From the NCBI GenBank assembly GCA_001599355.1, contig BCGQ01000004.1, positions 441,249 through 505,248 of the forward strand: 64,000 nucleotides of DNA, read 5' to 3'. Origin of the DNA: Nakazawaea peltata (Eukaryota > Ascomycota > Pichiomycetes > Alaninales > Pachysolenaceae). This document shows positions 10,712-20,109 of the stretch, piece by piece. Each line of letters opens with the position of its first letter. Position 1 is the stretch's first letter. The position numbers and the translations under genes are program-made. The notes below the pieces were generated by a model. The model searched no databases. It worked only from the letters and a program-made list of their open reading frames with translations, and had not been told where the DNA came from.

Positions 10712-13513
10712 TCAAATAGCCACATTCTTTCTGATCATTCTTCTAGCTCCCTCACCGACAATGATCACCTTACCTTCACTTTCCAATCTTCTTAAAGCAT
10801 CTCCTAACTCGTTATTCTCGATCTTCTCTTGCGATTGCTCATTGATACGCTTGATAAGTTCGTTATAACTCAAAGAAGTTCTATCGGAAGAGTCGATGAT
10901 ACTAAACACTTGTTTAGACAAATCTTCCTCCAATTTTCTTTGTCTTGAAGAATGACCAGTCTGTACTAAATCCATATCGATTCTTCCAGTAAGAGGATCG
11001 GTAGCATATTCCTTGATAGCACTCTTCATCAATCTAACAGCCTCTTGAACATCTTGCAATTCGACATCATTAGACAATCTCATCTTAGCATGAGCCTCGG
11101 ACAATCTGATCATCGACTCCAATTGTCTAGTAGTAGCAGTGATTCTCTTCTCCAGAGCTCTGATATCCTCACCTAACTTACGCATCTCGACGTACAGTTT
11201 GACAAGTTCAGCTTTACCTTCAGCAGTCATGATTGGCTTACAGTTCTCCTTGGCGTATTGAATGTACAGCGATAAGAACTCGATAGGCAAAATCTCATTC
11301 TTCGACGCATTCTCAGGTCTGTCTTCAAGGTACATATTAGTGATGTGTCTGGCCAATTGTCTGTCCATCTTCTCATCGACTCTGTCCAAGATCAAATAAA
11401 CCAAATCGAATCTCGATAATAATGGTGGGGGTAAATCGATGTTACTGGTGACCGGTAAGTCTGGGTCATAACGAGAATTGATTGGGTTAGCTGAGGCCAA
11501 GATCGATGTTCTAGCATTCAACGTGGTGATAATACCTGCCTTGGCAATAGAGATGGTTTGTTGTTCCATCACTTCATGAAGAACAGATCTTGTAGCCTCA
11601 CTCATCTTATCGAATTCATCAATACAACAGACACCTCCGTCAGACAAGACTAAGGCACCACTCTCCAACACTAATTGCTTAGTATCGATATCCTTAGTAA
11701 TATAAGCAGTCAAACCAACAGCAGAAGAACCTTTACCAGAAGTATAGACACCTCTTGGGGCAATCTTGTGGACATAACTCAACAATTGAGATTTAGAAGT
11801 CGAAGGATCTCCACATAACAATATATTGATATCACCTCTATATTTACCACCTTTCTTGAATACTTTGTTGGTACCACCGAAAAGTTGTAATAAGATACCT
11901 TTCTTGACATCGTCCATCTCAAAGATAGAAGGAGCTAATGAACGAGACAACACATCGTATAAATCATCACGTTGAGATACTTCTTTGATCTTCTCGATAT
12001 CTTTCTCTGTGATTTTACGTACTTCTTGGATATCATGTTGGTCGTTGATCTCATTTTCAATAGTAGAAACGTCGGCTCCCAATCTCTTCTTATCGATCTT
12101 CTTGACATGAACTACGTCTACGTATGTCTTGAAGAGAGATTTCATAGTACTCTGCTTGGAGTTGGTCTTGACTGGCAAGGAACGGAAGATACCACATACT
12201 TCAACACGATCACCGGCTCTACAACAATCGACTAACTCGTCATATACACATAACGATATCGAATGTGGGGTTTGTCCATCTGGGACCAAATCTGGAGTCT
12301 CTTGTAATTTGATGACTTGTTTGTCGGCGAATGAGGAACGATTGTGGACGATTTGCATCGAGTTTAAAGAGTTACAAACCTCTCTTTTACAACGAGCAGG
12401 CTCTTGAATCACACCTCTATCAATCTCAACAGCCTCAGTATGATCACAAACAGAACATTTGAAGAAAGCTACCTTCATATCTGGGATAATTGGAGTAGAA
12501 CGTAATACTAAACCTTTAACAGAAACCAATTTGTCGATATCGTTAGGGTTCAACTCTCTCATACCAACTTTGGTATCGATATTGAAAGGTCTTACTTTGT
12601 AGATAGTGGTCTCAATATCGTCTACGTTGTAATCTCCATGAGCATTGTTCTCCATAGCAATTTGTACCATACAATCCTTGATAGTTTGATCCATAATAGG
12701 GATAACTTCTTGAGGGTAGTTGATCAATTGTTGGTACAATTTACGAGTCACAGGGTAAGCTTCTAAGTTCTTGGCATCCAAATTCAAATTGGTCAAACCT
12801 AAACGTCTCATATTGTGTAATTGTTCGAGGTAGTGTAATTCATTGTCGGCGACCAGGTCATATTCGATTCCATCTTTCAACTTACGATGCTTCAATTTGA
12901 ACGACATCAAAAATGTACGGAAATTGTTAGAACATTCTTGAATGGAAACATTAGTACCCCAAATGACTCTGACAGGTTCATCTTGGTTGGACTCACTAGC
13001 CAAAGTACTGGAAGTTTGATGCAGAGCATCACTAGTTGGAACTTGGGAACCTTCAGTGAAGTATCTTCTACGTTGAGGAGATGAAACAATATCGGATGAG
13101 TTGATATCACCTCTGACATATCTGTTTCTTCTAGTACTAGATCCACCTCTCAGTTGAGAAGAAGGATCACTAAGACCGAAATCAGAAGAAATATTCTGAG
13201 ACGATGGGAAATGTAACGGAGATGAAACATCTCTTAAACGTTGCGACTGAGTAGTGGTTCTTTGACCAGCGACTCCGAGACCTGCACCGGTAGTACGTCT
13301 TTGCGAAGCAGTAGGAGTTCTTAACTGACTCGAACTACTACCACGAATATCACTGCCCGGCAGCGAACTCGATGATGGGAAGAACAAAGGTGAAGATGGT
13401 GGGATCGGTTGTTGATCTTGGGACTGTAAAGAGTCATTTTGTGTGGTCAGAGTATTATCGATTGACTCATCTGGACCACCTCTTATTGGTGACGAACCTC
13501 CTGGGTTAGACAT
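10712..13513 (-). CDS. MCM4: MCM complex subunit 4 (replicative helicase)
   Basis: A 933-residue AAA+ subunit of the Mcm2-7 helicase, the same length as S. cerevisiae Mcm4/Cdc54. The N-terminal ~180 residues are Ser/Thr/Pro-rich with many SP and SQ sites, like the regulatory tail phosphorylated by DDK and CDK. A zinc-binding segment (CSVC...C...C) is at about residues 350-380. The ATPase has Walker A GDPSTSKSQ (about 566-574), Walker B CIDEFDKM (about 628-635) and the arginine finger SRFDLVYL (about 699-706). The ATG is at 13511-13513. A palindromic MCB-like site lies about 160 bp upstream, predicting G1/S expression. Confidence 0.96.
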   Translation of the reverse strand: MSNPGGSSPIRGGPDESIDNTLTTQNDSLQSQDQQPIPPSSPLFFPSSSSLPGSDIRGSSSSQLRTPTASQRRTTGAGLGVAGQRTTTQSQRLRDVSSPLHFPSSQNISSDFGLSDPSSQLRGGSSTRRNRYVRGDINSSDIVSSPQRRRYFTEGSQVPTSDALHQTSSTLASESNQDEPVRVIWGTNVSIQECSNNFRTFLMSFKLKHRKLKDGIEYDLVADNELHYLEQLHNMRRLGLTNLNLDAKNLEAYPVTRKLYQQLINYPQEVIPIMDQTIKDCMVQIAMENNAHGDYNVDDIETTIYKVRPFNIDTKVGMRELNPNDIDKLVSVKGLVLRSTPIIPDMKVAFFKCSVCDHTEAVEIDRGVIQEPARCKREVCNSLNSMQIVHNRSSFADKQVIKLQETPDLVPDGQTPHSISLCVYDELVDCCRAGDRVEVCGIFRSLPVKTNSKQSTMKSLFKTYVDVVHVKKIDKKRLGADVSTIENEINDQHDIQEVRKITEKDIEKIKEVSQRDDLYDVLSRSLAPSIFEMDDVKKGILLQLFGGTNKVFKKGGKYRGDINILLCGDPSTSKSQLLSYVHKIAPRGVYTSGKGSSAVGLTAYITKDIDTKQLVLESGALVLSDGGVCCIDEFDKMSEATRSVLHEVMEQQTISIAKAGIITTLNARTSILASANPINSRYDPDLPVTSNIDLPPPLLSRFDLVYLILDRVDEKMDRQLARHITNMYLEDRPENASKNEILPIEFLSLYIQYAKENCKPIMTAEGKAELVKLYVEMRKLGEDIRALEKRITATTRQLESMIRLSEAHAKMRLSNDVELQDVQEAVRLMKSAIKEYATDPLTGRIDMDLVQTGHSSRQRKLEEDLSKQVFSIIDSSDRTSLSYNELIKRINEQSQEKIENNELGDALRRLESEGKVIIVGEGARRMIRKNVAI

Positions 13514-13669
13514 GACTTAATTCTTGTACTTGTTGGTTCTTCACTACAACTGTTCAATAATTAAAAACATAAATCGTTTGTAAATACAAAAATTTGGGGG
13601 GAATTTTCAACAAATCCAATTACATTACCCAAAAGGGAAAATTTCGTAATTAAAGAAAAATTAATTTAC

Positions 13670-13683
13670 GTGACGCGCGTCAC
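13670..13683. promoter_or_regulatory. Palindromic MCB-like element in MCM4 promoter
   Basis: A perfect 14-bp palindrome GTGACGCGCGTCAC carrying ACGCG on both strands, the core of the MBF (Mbp1-Swi6) site. It sits in the 219-bp interval between the CAC1 stop and the MCM4 ATG. Assignment to MBF is by analogy with S. cerevisiae. Confidence 0.6.
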
Positions 13684-13732
13684 TTAGCAAAATATCAAAT
13701 TTAGGGTTATATAAGTGAGATGCTAATTATGA

Positions 13733-15835
13733 CTATTGGGAGGTGGAGGGGGTGAGGTCTGCGGTGACCAGAGAGGCCATTGCAGTGACCAGGGAAGGGA
13801 TAGGGGCGGTAGAGAGGGGTTCAGCTTGAAGTTGTGATATGGTTGGTTGCACTTTGGTCTCTTTAGTTGACTCAGATGACTTCTCTTTAGCTGGTTCAGC
13901 TGACTTCTCAACTGACTTCTCCTCACCCTTCACAGTCTCCTCACTTTTCATCAAATCCTCTAAATTCAGTATCGTCTTCTCCTCCTTAAGCTCATATGTT
14001 TTATTATCCTTCTTGAAAAAATACTTCTTAATAGTCTCATCAACAATCAGATAAGAATATTTGTTACCTAAAGCCCTACTTGTCATCTCCTTCAATGTTT
14101 GCAAGGAATAATCTTTATGAGCTTCCACAAGTTTAAGCAGTTGTAATAAATGTTCACGATCTGTTATCACTTTCTTAGGTTTCTTATGACCTGTTAAGAC
14201 ATTGACTGTGTTAGTGTTTACAGCCAATGGAGATTTCAGAACCGAAGGGTTCAAAGATGCAATGGCGACAACTTCTGGTTGCTTTTTCAGATCATTAGAA
14301 GCAGGGACAGATGTCGTATTGCTCCAATAATTATGAAGAGGATCTATTGGGATTGAGAATTTCAAAGGTTCAATTGCCAAAGAATGGAAATATCCTGTTT
14401 CTTCCAGCTCATCATCCGAAGGATCATAATAATTCTTGATCACCGGGATCAAAGGTCCAATTATCACCTTTTTCTTCAATTGTTTATCATCTTCCAAGAA
14501 ATCAGTATAATCGTCTTCTTCATCACTCATATCATTAGCACTCATTTCTTCATCATCAAGTTCTTCACCTTCACCTTCATCATCTTCTTCTGGATTCCAT
14601 TCGAGATCCGAATCATACATATAATCAATGGAAGGATCGGTGATTTTCACGTGAGGTGTCAAATTTAAACTCACTCCGAACTGTTGTTTCGTCGAGGCAA
14701 TGGTTTTGGAACCAGTTCCTGCGTACAGAGGTCTCAGGTTTTCATAGAAACTGAAATATTTACGAGGAATTTGCTCTGCGAGTTTCAAAATATCGGCCTC
14801 TGAGCGATTATTATTGATCAGTTGAGTGACTTGGAATGCTGTAGCTGTTTGTGTTGTGATTTTAAACGTATTACGCAGATTCTGGAAGAATTCATAAGCA
14901 TCAGATGAGGCAACTCCATTCAAAGATGACTCAAATTTCAGATTATTAAGTTCAATTTCATCTTGGAATGCACTATGACCTTGGAATAACTGAGCATTCT
15001 CTTTAACAAAGAACAGTAAGAAACTAGACTCATATAATGAACGTGTCTCTTTCGAAGGTGTAGATGGAGCTGACGAATTAGGAGCAGAAACCGAACTTTT
15101 CACTTTAAAGAAAGATGCAATTTTGGTCTGAGCTCTGTTCTTTTTCTCTTCTTCCTCTTTCTTCTTTCTCTCAACCAGTTCTCTTTCCAATTGTTTCTGT
15201 AATTTCTCCAGTTCCAATTTCAGTTTCTTCTCTTCTCTCTCTTTTTCGAGTTTGATCTTCTTCAGTTCCAGCAGTAATCGTTTCTCTTCCTTTTGTTTCT
15301 CCAATTCTAAACGTTTTTCTTCTTTTTGCCTTTCTAATTCACGTTTCTTCAGTTCTTGTTCCTCTTTTCTTCTCTCCAGTTCTTCACGCTTTCTCTTCTT
15401 TTCTTCTTCGATCTGTCTCTTCTTCTCTTCTCTAGCTAATTCCATCTCTCTTTTCTTCAGTTCTTTCCTCTTCTTTTCTTCTTCAATCTTTAAACGTTTC
15501 TCTTCTTTCTCCTTCTCTTTCAACAGTTTAGCTTTTTGGGCCAGCTTTTGTTTCTCCAATTTATGCAGGGAAACTTCTTTAGGAGTATCCAGAGCTGGCA
15601 GATCAGATTTCACCAGTTCCAGTTCCTTTATCTCCACTACTTCAGGATCCACCTTTTCATCACTTTCAATATCCTCGAGCTCAGGCGAAGGAAGGCTCTG
15701 CTTCTTTTCGGTCTTAGTTTTCTTCCTCTGTGGAGTCTCATCACCAGTCTCGGACAACCTCTTTTTTTCATCTTTCGACCCAGGCGATTTCACCGGAGTA
15801 ACCACCATCGCAAATGGCAAAGTCGATTGAGTCAT
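13733..15835 (-). CDS. RLF2: CAF-1 large subunit (histone chaperone)
   Basis: A 700-residue homologue of Cac1/Rlf2, the large subunit of chromatin assembly factor 1, which deposits H3-H4 behind replication forks. Visible parts: a Lys/Glu/Arg coiled-coil KER domain (about residues 95-235); directly after it a canonical PCNA-binding PIP box, Q236-TKIAS-F242-F243; an acidic ED region (about 400-445, with WNPEEDDEGEGEE); and a C-terminal winged-helix region (about 555-620, with EMTSRALGNKYSYLIV). A downstream ATG at codon 10 (MVVTPVKSPGSK) is an alternative start. It is divergent from SLX4 across an MCB-containing promoter. Confidence 0.92.
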   Translation of the reverse strand: MTQSTLPFAMVVTPVKSPGSKDEKKRLSETGDETPQRKKTKTEKKQSLPSPELEDIESDEKVDPEVVEIKELELVKSDLPALDTPKEVSLHKLEKQKLAQKAKLLKEKEKEEKRLKIEEEKKRKELKKREMELAREEKKRQIEEEKKRKREELERRKEEQELKKRELERQKEEKRLELEKQKEEKRLLLELKKIKLEKEREEKKLKLELEKLQKQLERELVERKKKEEEEKKNRAQTKIASFFKVKSSVSAPNSSAPSTPSKETRSLYESSFLLFFVKENAQLFQGHSAFQDEIELNNLKFESSLNGVASSDAYEFFQNLRNTFKITTQTATAFQVTQLINNNRSEADILKLAEQIPRKYFSFYENLRPLYAGTGSKTIASTKQQFGVSLNLTPHVKITDPSIDYMYDSDLEWNPEEDDEGEGEELDDEEMSANDMSDEEDDYTDFLEDDKQLKKKVIIGPLIPVIKNYYDPSDDELEETGYFHSLAIEPLKFSIPIDPLHNYWSNTTSVPASNDLKKQPEVVAIASLNPSVLKSPLAVNTNTVNVLTGHKKPKKVITDREHLLQLLKLVEAHKDYSLQTLKEMTSRALGNKYSYLIVDETIKKYFFKKDNKTYELKEEKTILNLEDLMKSEETVKGEEKSVEKSAEPAKEKSSESTKETKVQPTISQLQAEPLSTAPIPSLVTAMASLVTADLTPSTSQ

Positions 15836-15959
15836 TTCTATCTCTTGGTATCACCTAACCCTCTCTTGGTCTCTTGTTTATTTGATTAAAACACACGCTC
15901 GTCTTATTTTTTTTTCTATCAAACATCACATCCACTCAGATCGTGCGCAAAACACGTAG

Positions 15960-15965
15960 ACGCGT
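15960..15965. promoter_or_regulatory. MCB element between CAC1 and SLX4
   Basis: ACGCGT within the 8-bp palindrome GACGCGTC, 125 bp upstream of the CAC1 ATG and about 250 bp upstream of the SLX4 ATG. Confidence 0.55.
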
Positions 15966-16054
15966 CGAAGGCGCAATTGGTTCGCTCCTGTCTTTGGTTT
16001 TTTTTAGATGGCGTATGGTGCGCCTGGCGCTGGAGGGAGCGGATGTGGAGAATT

Positions 16055-16063
16055 GTGCACGAC
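16055..16063 (+). promoter_or_regulatory. TRCACGAC motif, SLX4/CAC1 promoter
   Basis: GTGCACGAC followed by TTTT, 151 bp before the SLX4 ATG and 220 bp before the CAC1 ATG. Confidence 0.5.
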
Positions 16064-16213
16064 TTTTGGGGGTGATGGGCAGAGGGCAGAGAGTAACTAG
16101 GGGCGCTAGGGCAGTTTGGGCAGGTCATAGCAGTTTAGGGCAGCTTAGAGTAGCTTAGAGTAGCTTAGGGCAAGTTGGATTCCACTAGAACTTTGATCTT
16201 CTCTCACCTAGAT

Positions 16214-18010
16214 ATGGATAATATCTTTATATCGACTCAGATCCAAGGCCGTTTGGATGAGATAATGGAGGAACGTGATAGAGATGATCGACTGCGACTG
16301 TTTGTAGAGAAATTTGCTAGAGATGATGAGGAAACTAAACAGGTACTGACCAAACAGCATAAGCTGAGGTCAAAACCTAAGAGACGCAAAGTATCAAGTA
16401 TAACATCTTATGTGACAGACTCATTTAAGAGAGGTGAACTGAGAACCAGGGAAGGGGCAAAGACTAGCTCATCGAATGAGATCACTGGTCATGTTAAAGG
16501 TGAGGATTATAATGATAAACAGTCTATACTTAATGTGCTATCGGGTAAGAAGAAGAAAACCCTTGATATAATACGATCTATAAGAGCTATTGAGGGGAAA
16601 GAGTCAACCGATATTCAACGTTCTGAAGACAGTTTCGATGACTTTCAACTTGTATATACCAAAGAAGAATGGGTAGAGATTGTCAAATCGATTAATTTGG
16701 AATTTCCAAACTTATCTAAACGAGTTAAATTGCCTTTATCGGCTATCACCAAAAAATATTTAGATCTCCATAACAATTCAGTATCGAGATCTCTCTGGAA
16801 CAGCTCAGGGTCTCCTCCCGAGGAATTATTAACTGAAGATGAGTTGAAATGGTTGTATGATATCAACTCTAACAGTGAAGAACATTCTTATCTGTTTGAT
16901 TCTTCATTTTACTCTCAGCAACAACCAATTGTAATGAATCTCTCTCAGATTTTGAAGTCACAAAGGACTGAAATCAGCGATGAAGAAATCCCTAACTCCT
17001 CAGGGGATGAGGAAATTTTGATATCATCTGTAGTAGATAGTACTTCAAAAAATGGGGAGTCACAAATGAACCCTATAAGTTTGTCCTCTCCGTCATCTTC
17101 AAGGACAGGATCCTTTTCTCAGGTAGTGATCTCTTCTTCACCTGTAGTGGAGAAAATTGACTATCTAACACTGCCTAAAACAAATCTGGATAATGAAGAT
17201 GAAGAGGACGAGGAAGAGGTATATTCTACAGCTAGAGCAGAGTTCTACGATTCACTTCCTTGTGAGATTTCTACAATTCCTACCGTGGATAAAATGAATA
17301 CCCATAGCAACAAATTCAAAGCTACAAACTTAACTGATATAGAAGAGACAAGCTTCGTAGTGGAATCCGATGAAAATTCTGAAGAAGAAGGAAATATTAG
17401 CATTGTCATAACTAAAAGGCTCGATACAGGGGAAAATGAGGTACCTGATGAGATACCGAATAGCTCTGCAGATGAAGGAGAAGAGTCTATGATACACATT
17501 GTGAAAAAATCAAGAGAGTGCAGTGAGATTCAAGTGGCCTCGAGTCAACCTGCTGTGCAGGAGGAACCCGACTCCAATGTATTGGAAGATTTCTCCAAAT
17601 TTAGTATGGAGCAATTGAAAGAACGACTGCTAAGTTGGGGATTGAAGCTGACTAAAAGCAAAGCCAAGATGGTGGAGTCACTTTCGCAGGTGAGTCAATT
17701 ACTAAATCAGTCACAACAGAAAGCAGAAACCGATTTGACAGCAAATGACATCATCACCCCGGGAATTCAATTACAATACTACACCGGAATAACGGCTCTG
17801 CTACGAAGAGACGCAACGTTATATGCCAAGATCCTTCTGTTGCAGCCGTTAAATCTATATGAGATCATTCTGCAGCTTAATCGCGAGGGAATTCAACTAG
17901 ATGACTATATTTTAAAAGAGTATTGTGACATGATGAGCATCACGCTTATAGGAGATGGGGGAGCAGGCGGGGTAGCAGGCGGGGGAGAATCTCAGGCCGA
18001 GGAAGTTTAA
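16214..18010 (+). CDS. SLX4: Structure-specific endonuclease scaffold Slx4
   Basis: A 598-residue protein from the first in-frame ATG (MDNIFISTQIQG); the frame is open slightly further upstream but lacks an ATG. Most of the chain is disordered and acidic with many SQ/TQ and SP sites. The C-terminus carries the family signature: a SAP-like helix pair (about 458-500, FSMEQLKERLLSWGLK) and the conserved C-terminal domain (about 519-578, with LYAKILLLQPLNLYEIILQL) that binds the Slx1 nuclease. With Slx1 it cuts branched DNA at stalled forks and in rDNA maintenance. The last ~20 residues are Gly/Ala-rich and not conserved. Confidence 0.88.
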   Translation: MDNIFISTQIQGRLDEIMEERDRDDRLRLFVEKFARDDEETKQVLTKQHKLRSKPKRRKVSSITSYVTDSFKRGELRTREGAKTSSSNEITGHVKGEDYNDKQSILNVLSGKKKKTLDIIRSIRAIEGKESTDIQRSEDSFDDFQLVYTKEEWVEIVKSINLEFPNLSKRVKLPLSAITKKYLDLHNNSVSRSLWNSSGSPPEELLTEDELKWLYDINSNSEEHSYLFDSSFYSQQQPIVMNLSQILKSQRTEISDEEIPNSSGDEEILISSVVDSTSKNGESQMNPISLSSPSSSRTGSFSQVVISSSPVVEKIDYLTLPKTNLDNEDEEDEEEVYSTARAEFYDSLPCEISTIPTVDKMNTHSNKFKATNLTDIEETSFVVESDENSEEEGNISIVITKRLDTGENEVPDEIPNSSADEGEESMIHIVKKSRECSEIQVASSQPAVQEEPDSNVLEDFSKFSMEQLKERLLSWGLKLTKSKAKMVESLSQVSQLLNQSQQKAETDLTANDIITPGIQLQYYTGITALLRRDATLYAKILLLQPLNLYEIILQLNREGIQLDDYILKEYCDMMSITLIGDGGAGGVAGGGESQAEEV

Positions 18011-20109
18011 GAGTGCGCGAGCAGCGGCAGAGCGGAAAAAGAATCGACGGGGATCTGAGAGCGAGGTAAGGAGGAGGCTGTCCAAAAGTGATCTTTGATA
18101 GAGGTGTAGAAGAGTAGTTGATATTGAGATGGGTTCAATATGTGTAAAATCAGTGGTATCACCAATAATATTCTGCCCTTGTCCTATCCCCTTTCATCTG
18201 TAAGGCATGGCCCCAAAAAAGGCATATGAAACTTCGTTTCACCTTTTTTCTTGACGCACCGAAAACAATTTTGCTGCGCGGGAGATGGCAGTTGCGTAAA
18301 GGGCACATATTTTGCCTCGTCATGTCTGAATAATCAACAGATCAGGACGGCAGTAGTGATTTGAAGAAACGGATGTCTGGAACTTGCTCATAACCAAGAG
18401 AGATGACCAAATCCCAGTGAATTTGGACAATAAAGTTCGCCTCTTTTTGTTTTCTTGTCATGTGGAAAGTTTATTCTAACCATGCAGTCACTCTAAAAAT
18501 AAAGTGGGATCAAGCTCCTTTGATCCAGAGTCGTCGTCGTATACAAATCCATTAAATTCGAGAAAAGTGGAGATCAAAGGGATGCACAGCTAAGGTCGTA
18601 ATATAGAATGGACCGCACAGTTAAGGTGGACAGATCATAAATGTAAATTAGGCACTAAGCCCACCGATTTTCAATCAAATTCAAAGCCTTCTCCATCTCT
18701 TATCCTGAACACGCCCCAATCACCTTAATTAATTGCATGAACTCATTTACATTAGAAATCTAGATTAATTACATCTATTTACAAATGTCTCAGTTAGGAA
18801 GTTTAATTAGACTCAATAGGTCGGTTGACAACCTAATGTACTATTTAAATTTAATTAATAGGTCAAGACTTCCAAATTAGGAAATATAAGTGTGTATGTT
18901 TACATTTATCCGATTTAAGCTTAACTATAAGAAATTATTGAGTAAATTATTAATTAACATTCTTTTTACGGCGACGAGGGCAGATACCCTCATAGAAAAA
19001 GCAATTTTAGAGATCAACTGCCACATGATACTAGGCTTAATAGTTTTAGTCATGACAAAGAGGGTATCTCAAGTCAGTTATTAATAGGAAGCTTAGCGGG
19101 CATTTTGCGATGTGACATTAGAAGCAAGTGACTGCATGGATTAATGACTTTTTCCCTGCGGAAGATGAAATAGCAGTAGGGATTGCGGAGGTGTTGAGGT
19201 TGGTCAGCTGGTAAAGAGTCATGAGAATTTTGTAAATATACACTTAGATGATCGTCTTACAGTGTGTCGGCAGACATTTACAGTTCATCATTCAATTATT
19301 AGAGATCAGCTATACTGTAGCCCCGAGTAAATAAAATAGAAATCTATATGCAAAGTTCCCAATTTTTGCCCCTCCACTTTTCCTTTTTTGCCCTCTTAGT
19401 ACCACAGGTAGAGGGGCCGTATGGATTTCACTCCCTTACATATGAGTGAAGGATTAAAAGAGTGAGTGGTACAACGGCAGTCGGTTTCAACTATTCCACA
19501 TGTTATACGGTGAACAACAAAGTATTCCTAGAGTGTCATTCTCTTTTGGATATTAAATGATCCGAATTAAACCACGACTACCGGCCACAAATACTAAGAT
19601 CGGGCGTCGAGGTTCACAATTCCCGTCGTGCTGTAATGTACACTCACCTAAATACCAACATTACTAAACCAAACTCAGAAAGTAAACAATTTTCATCCAA
19701 ATAAACATCCCATCTACTCTCTAAACCATCACACCCTGGTGTTATAGTAAGCACGGTGTAGACCCATTGGGACACTCACTGTCTCACCGTAAACAACGAT
19801 TTTCCTATCGATGTACATCCTTCCCTACAAAAAAAATATGCATCCCTCAGAAATTTGCCCCTCCCCCTACCGAAATATGCCCCCCTTATCACCTTTGTCT
19901 TGTCTTGTTTCTTTTTCCGCAGCTGCATACCGTCTTCTCTCCCTTAATTTGTCTTGTCTATACGAATTTCTTTTGTTCTAATTTTAAATTTGGAGTAACC
20001 CCTTGTGGGAGAGGGATATATAAGGTAGTATTTATCCGTGTCCGGGAGATGTAGCTTTTAGTGTATTTTATCAAATTATAGAAATTAGAATAGCATTTAG
20101 CATTACAAG
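18011..20109. other. Long gene-free region upstream of EXG1 (2.1 kb)
   Basis: No convincing gene: the longest frames (64 codons at 18890-19084, about 95 codons at 19767-20054) lack recognisable protein character, and the second runs into the promoter. The region has an AT-rich block (about 18715-18960) with an ARS-like gtttacattta (10 of 11 to WTTTAYRTTTW, about 18898), a CArG box CCAAATTAGG (18872-18881), a short ggatcaa/ttgatcc inverted repeat (about 18508-18527), and an EXG1 TATA box (gatatataagg, about 20013). Two CACGAC-like sites (CCACGACTA near 19573, GTCGTGCTG near 19626) are inexact. It may be a large regulated promoter; an unrecognised non-coding RNA cannot be excluded. Confidence 0.5.
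18872..18881. promoter_or_regulatory. CArG / Mcm1-like box
   Basis: CCAAATTAGG inside TTCC-AAATTA-GGAA, a full match to the CC(A/T)6GG box bound by MADS proteins such as Mcm1. It is 1.2 kb from the EXG1 ATG, so a target gene is not clear. Confidence 0.4.

Larger units (their letters stand above)
15836..16213. promoter_or_regulatory. Divergent CAC1-SLX4 promoter
   Basis: Holds one MCB (ACGCGT, 15960-15965, inside GACGCGTC) and one GTGCACGAC (16055-16063), plus short tagcttag repeats (about 16136-16170) next to SLX4. The MCB suggests joint G1/S control of a chromatin assembly gene and a repair gene. Confidence 0.6.

Noticed and set aside
18890-19084. 64-codon frame in the EXG1 upstream region
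   Set aside because: No protein-like conservation visible, no TATA box placed for it, AT-rich composition.
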